From positions 124,001 through 188,000 of the forward strand of contig NZ_FOIE01000004.1 in assembly GCF_900111455.1 (NCBI RefSeq): a stretch of 64,000 nucleotides of DNA. Reading direction: 5' to 3'. This document shows positions 63,427 through 64,000 of the stretch, piece after piece. Below the pieces are notes generated by a model. The model saw only the letters and a program-made list of their open reading frames with translations. It had not been told where the DNA came from and ran no database searches. The stretch comes from Geodermatophilus poikilotrophus. Its GTDB lineage: Bacteria; Actinomycetota; Actinomycetes; Mycobacteriales; Geodermatophilaceae. The position numbers and the translations under genes were made by a program. The first letter of the stretch is position 1. Each line of letters begins with the position of its first letter.

Positions 63427-64000
63427 GTGGTTGACACAAACACCAAGGACAAGGAGCTGACTAGGCTCCTGCCTCAGATAGGCGCCCATCTGGTGACAGG
63501 CGAGGATCCGGTCCTGGTCATGAAGGGGGCGTCGATGCGCCCGATGACTGACGTGCTTGTCGTCACCAATGCTCGCGTTGTCGCCTTCTCCAGCCTCAAG
63601 TGGGCGGACGGCGCAAAATTCGAGGCCAGAGCCGGGCAGATTGAGTCGGCCGAGGCCGATGGACGCAAGGTCGCAATCAGGACGCGCGAGGGCGAAGCGA
63701 TCTCCTTCTCGGTCGGCAAGGCCGAGGCCTCGCGCGCAGTCGATGCCATCAGCCGGCTCGCCTCCGGCGCCCCTGACGCCAGGGTCGACGCAGGTCTCGA
63801 CGCCGCTCGAGCAGCGAGCGATGCCAATGAGGCAGCCTGGGATGCCGTCCCCATAGCCGGGTCCGCCACCAGAAACCGGGTCAACAGAGCCACGTGGAGA
63901 GTTCTCCGGGCGGCGGCCTACGAGGACGAGGTCCCGCTCTTCCTCATCACCGGGGACGACGGCACGGGAGTGCTGGCTGCTTTCACCGACCGTTGCATGA
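63427..64000 (+). CDS. Hypothetical protein with PH-like N-terminal domain (partial)
   Basis: An open frame of 191 codons runs off the window end. The N-terminal half (LVTGEDPVLVMKGASM, then DVLVVTNARVVAFSSLKWAD, RTREGEAISFSVG) has the strand pattern of bacterial PH-like domains. A helix rich in Ala/Asp follows, then a start of a second strand-rich part (VPLFLITGDDGTGVL). GGAGG at 63415-63419 is 7 bases before GTG 63427 but only 1 base before ATG 63421, so GTG is preferred; both are in frame. Confidence 0.65.
   Translation, partial: MVDTNTKDKELTRLLPQIGAHLVTGEDPVLVMKGASMRPMTDVLVVTNARVVAFSSLKWADGAKFEARAGQIESAEADGRKVAIRTREGEAISFSVGKAEASRAVDAISRLASGAPDARVDAGLDAARAASDANEAAWDAVPIAGSATRNRVNRATWRVLRAAAYEDEVPLFLITGDDGTGVLAAFTDRCM

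Larger units (their letters stand above)
52206..64000. mobile_element. Integrative mobilizable element, left part (right end beyond window)
   Basis: The segment starts at the tRNA-Lys junction and carries, in order, a tyrosine integrase, an excisionase-like HTH gene, a MobF relaxase and accessory genes with looser codon bias. No conjugation ATPase (FtsK/TraB-like) or type IV secretion gene is in the window, so it may depend on another element or carry transfer genes further right. The right end should be an intact tRNA-Lys. Confidence 0.7.

Overview
The window is very GC-rich DNA from an actinobacterium. Gene order around pncB-clpS-mec-cysO-cysM-rph-rdgB follows the Mycobacterium tuberculosis Rv1330c-Rv1341 block. 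Mycothiol-type enzymes, DUF3618 and DUF2017 proteins, a PucR-controlled proline operon and the overall codon style would fit Geodermatophilaceae (Blastococcus, Geodermatophilus or Modestobacter-like). The family assignment is inference, because no 16S gene is present.

Bases 1-9000 are a conserved housekeeping block. It holds NAD salvage (pncA end, pncB), the Clp adaptor clpS with a DUF2017 gene, and the protein-bound cysteine pathway mec-cysO-cysM. These are followed by a metallo-beta-lactamase hydrolase resembling Rv1339, a stand-alone LigD-type polymerase, a peroxiredoxin, a YjbQ protein, rph and rdgB. CysO ends Gly-Gly-Cys, so it needs trimming before it can carry sulfur. Bases 9000-26700 are ordinary chromosomal genes: tRNA-Leu, an EAL-domain protein, a phosphatase, oxidoreductases, a STAS protein, acyl-CoA dehydrogenase, MFS transporter, serine hydrolase, idi, a NodB-like deacetylase and a copper-storage-type four-helix protein.

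Bases 26900-52000 include a light-sensing pair in which heme oxygenase overlaps a bacteriophytochrome fused to a PP2C/SpoIIE phosphatase. The proline catabolic genes (pruR divergent from pruB-pruA), an ABC exporter, a potassium-channel pair, a second serine hydrolase, an AraC/VOC operon and a ComF-like phosphoribosyltransferase also lie here. Two genes are decayed: a frameshifted methyltransferase and a PAP2/flippase remnant. Three long near-perfect palindromes sit between genes (18741-18803, 35590-35651, 39017-39088), and a G-tract array lies upstream of a TetR gene.

From about 52176 to the end the window is the left part of an integrated mobile element. A 40-base 3' fragment of tRNA-Lys(CTT) marks the junction. 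It is followed by a tyrosine integrase, an excisionase-like HTH gene, a MobF relaxase-helicase with a likely oriT beside it, and cargo: an erythromycin-esterase-family enzyme overlapping a SRPBCC gene, an orphan histidine kinase, a HEPN-like protein, and a PH-like gene that runs off the end of the window. The right end of the element, expected at an intact tRNA-Lys gene, is outside the window.
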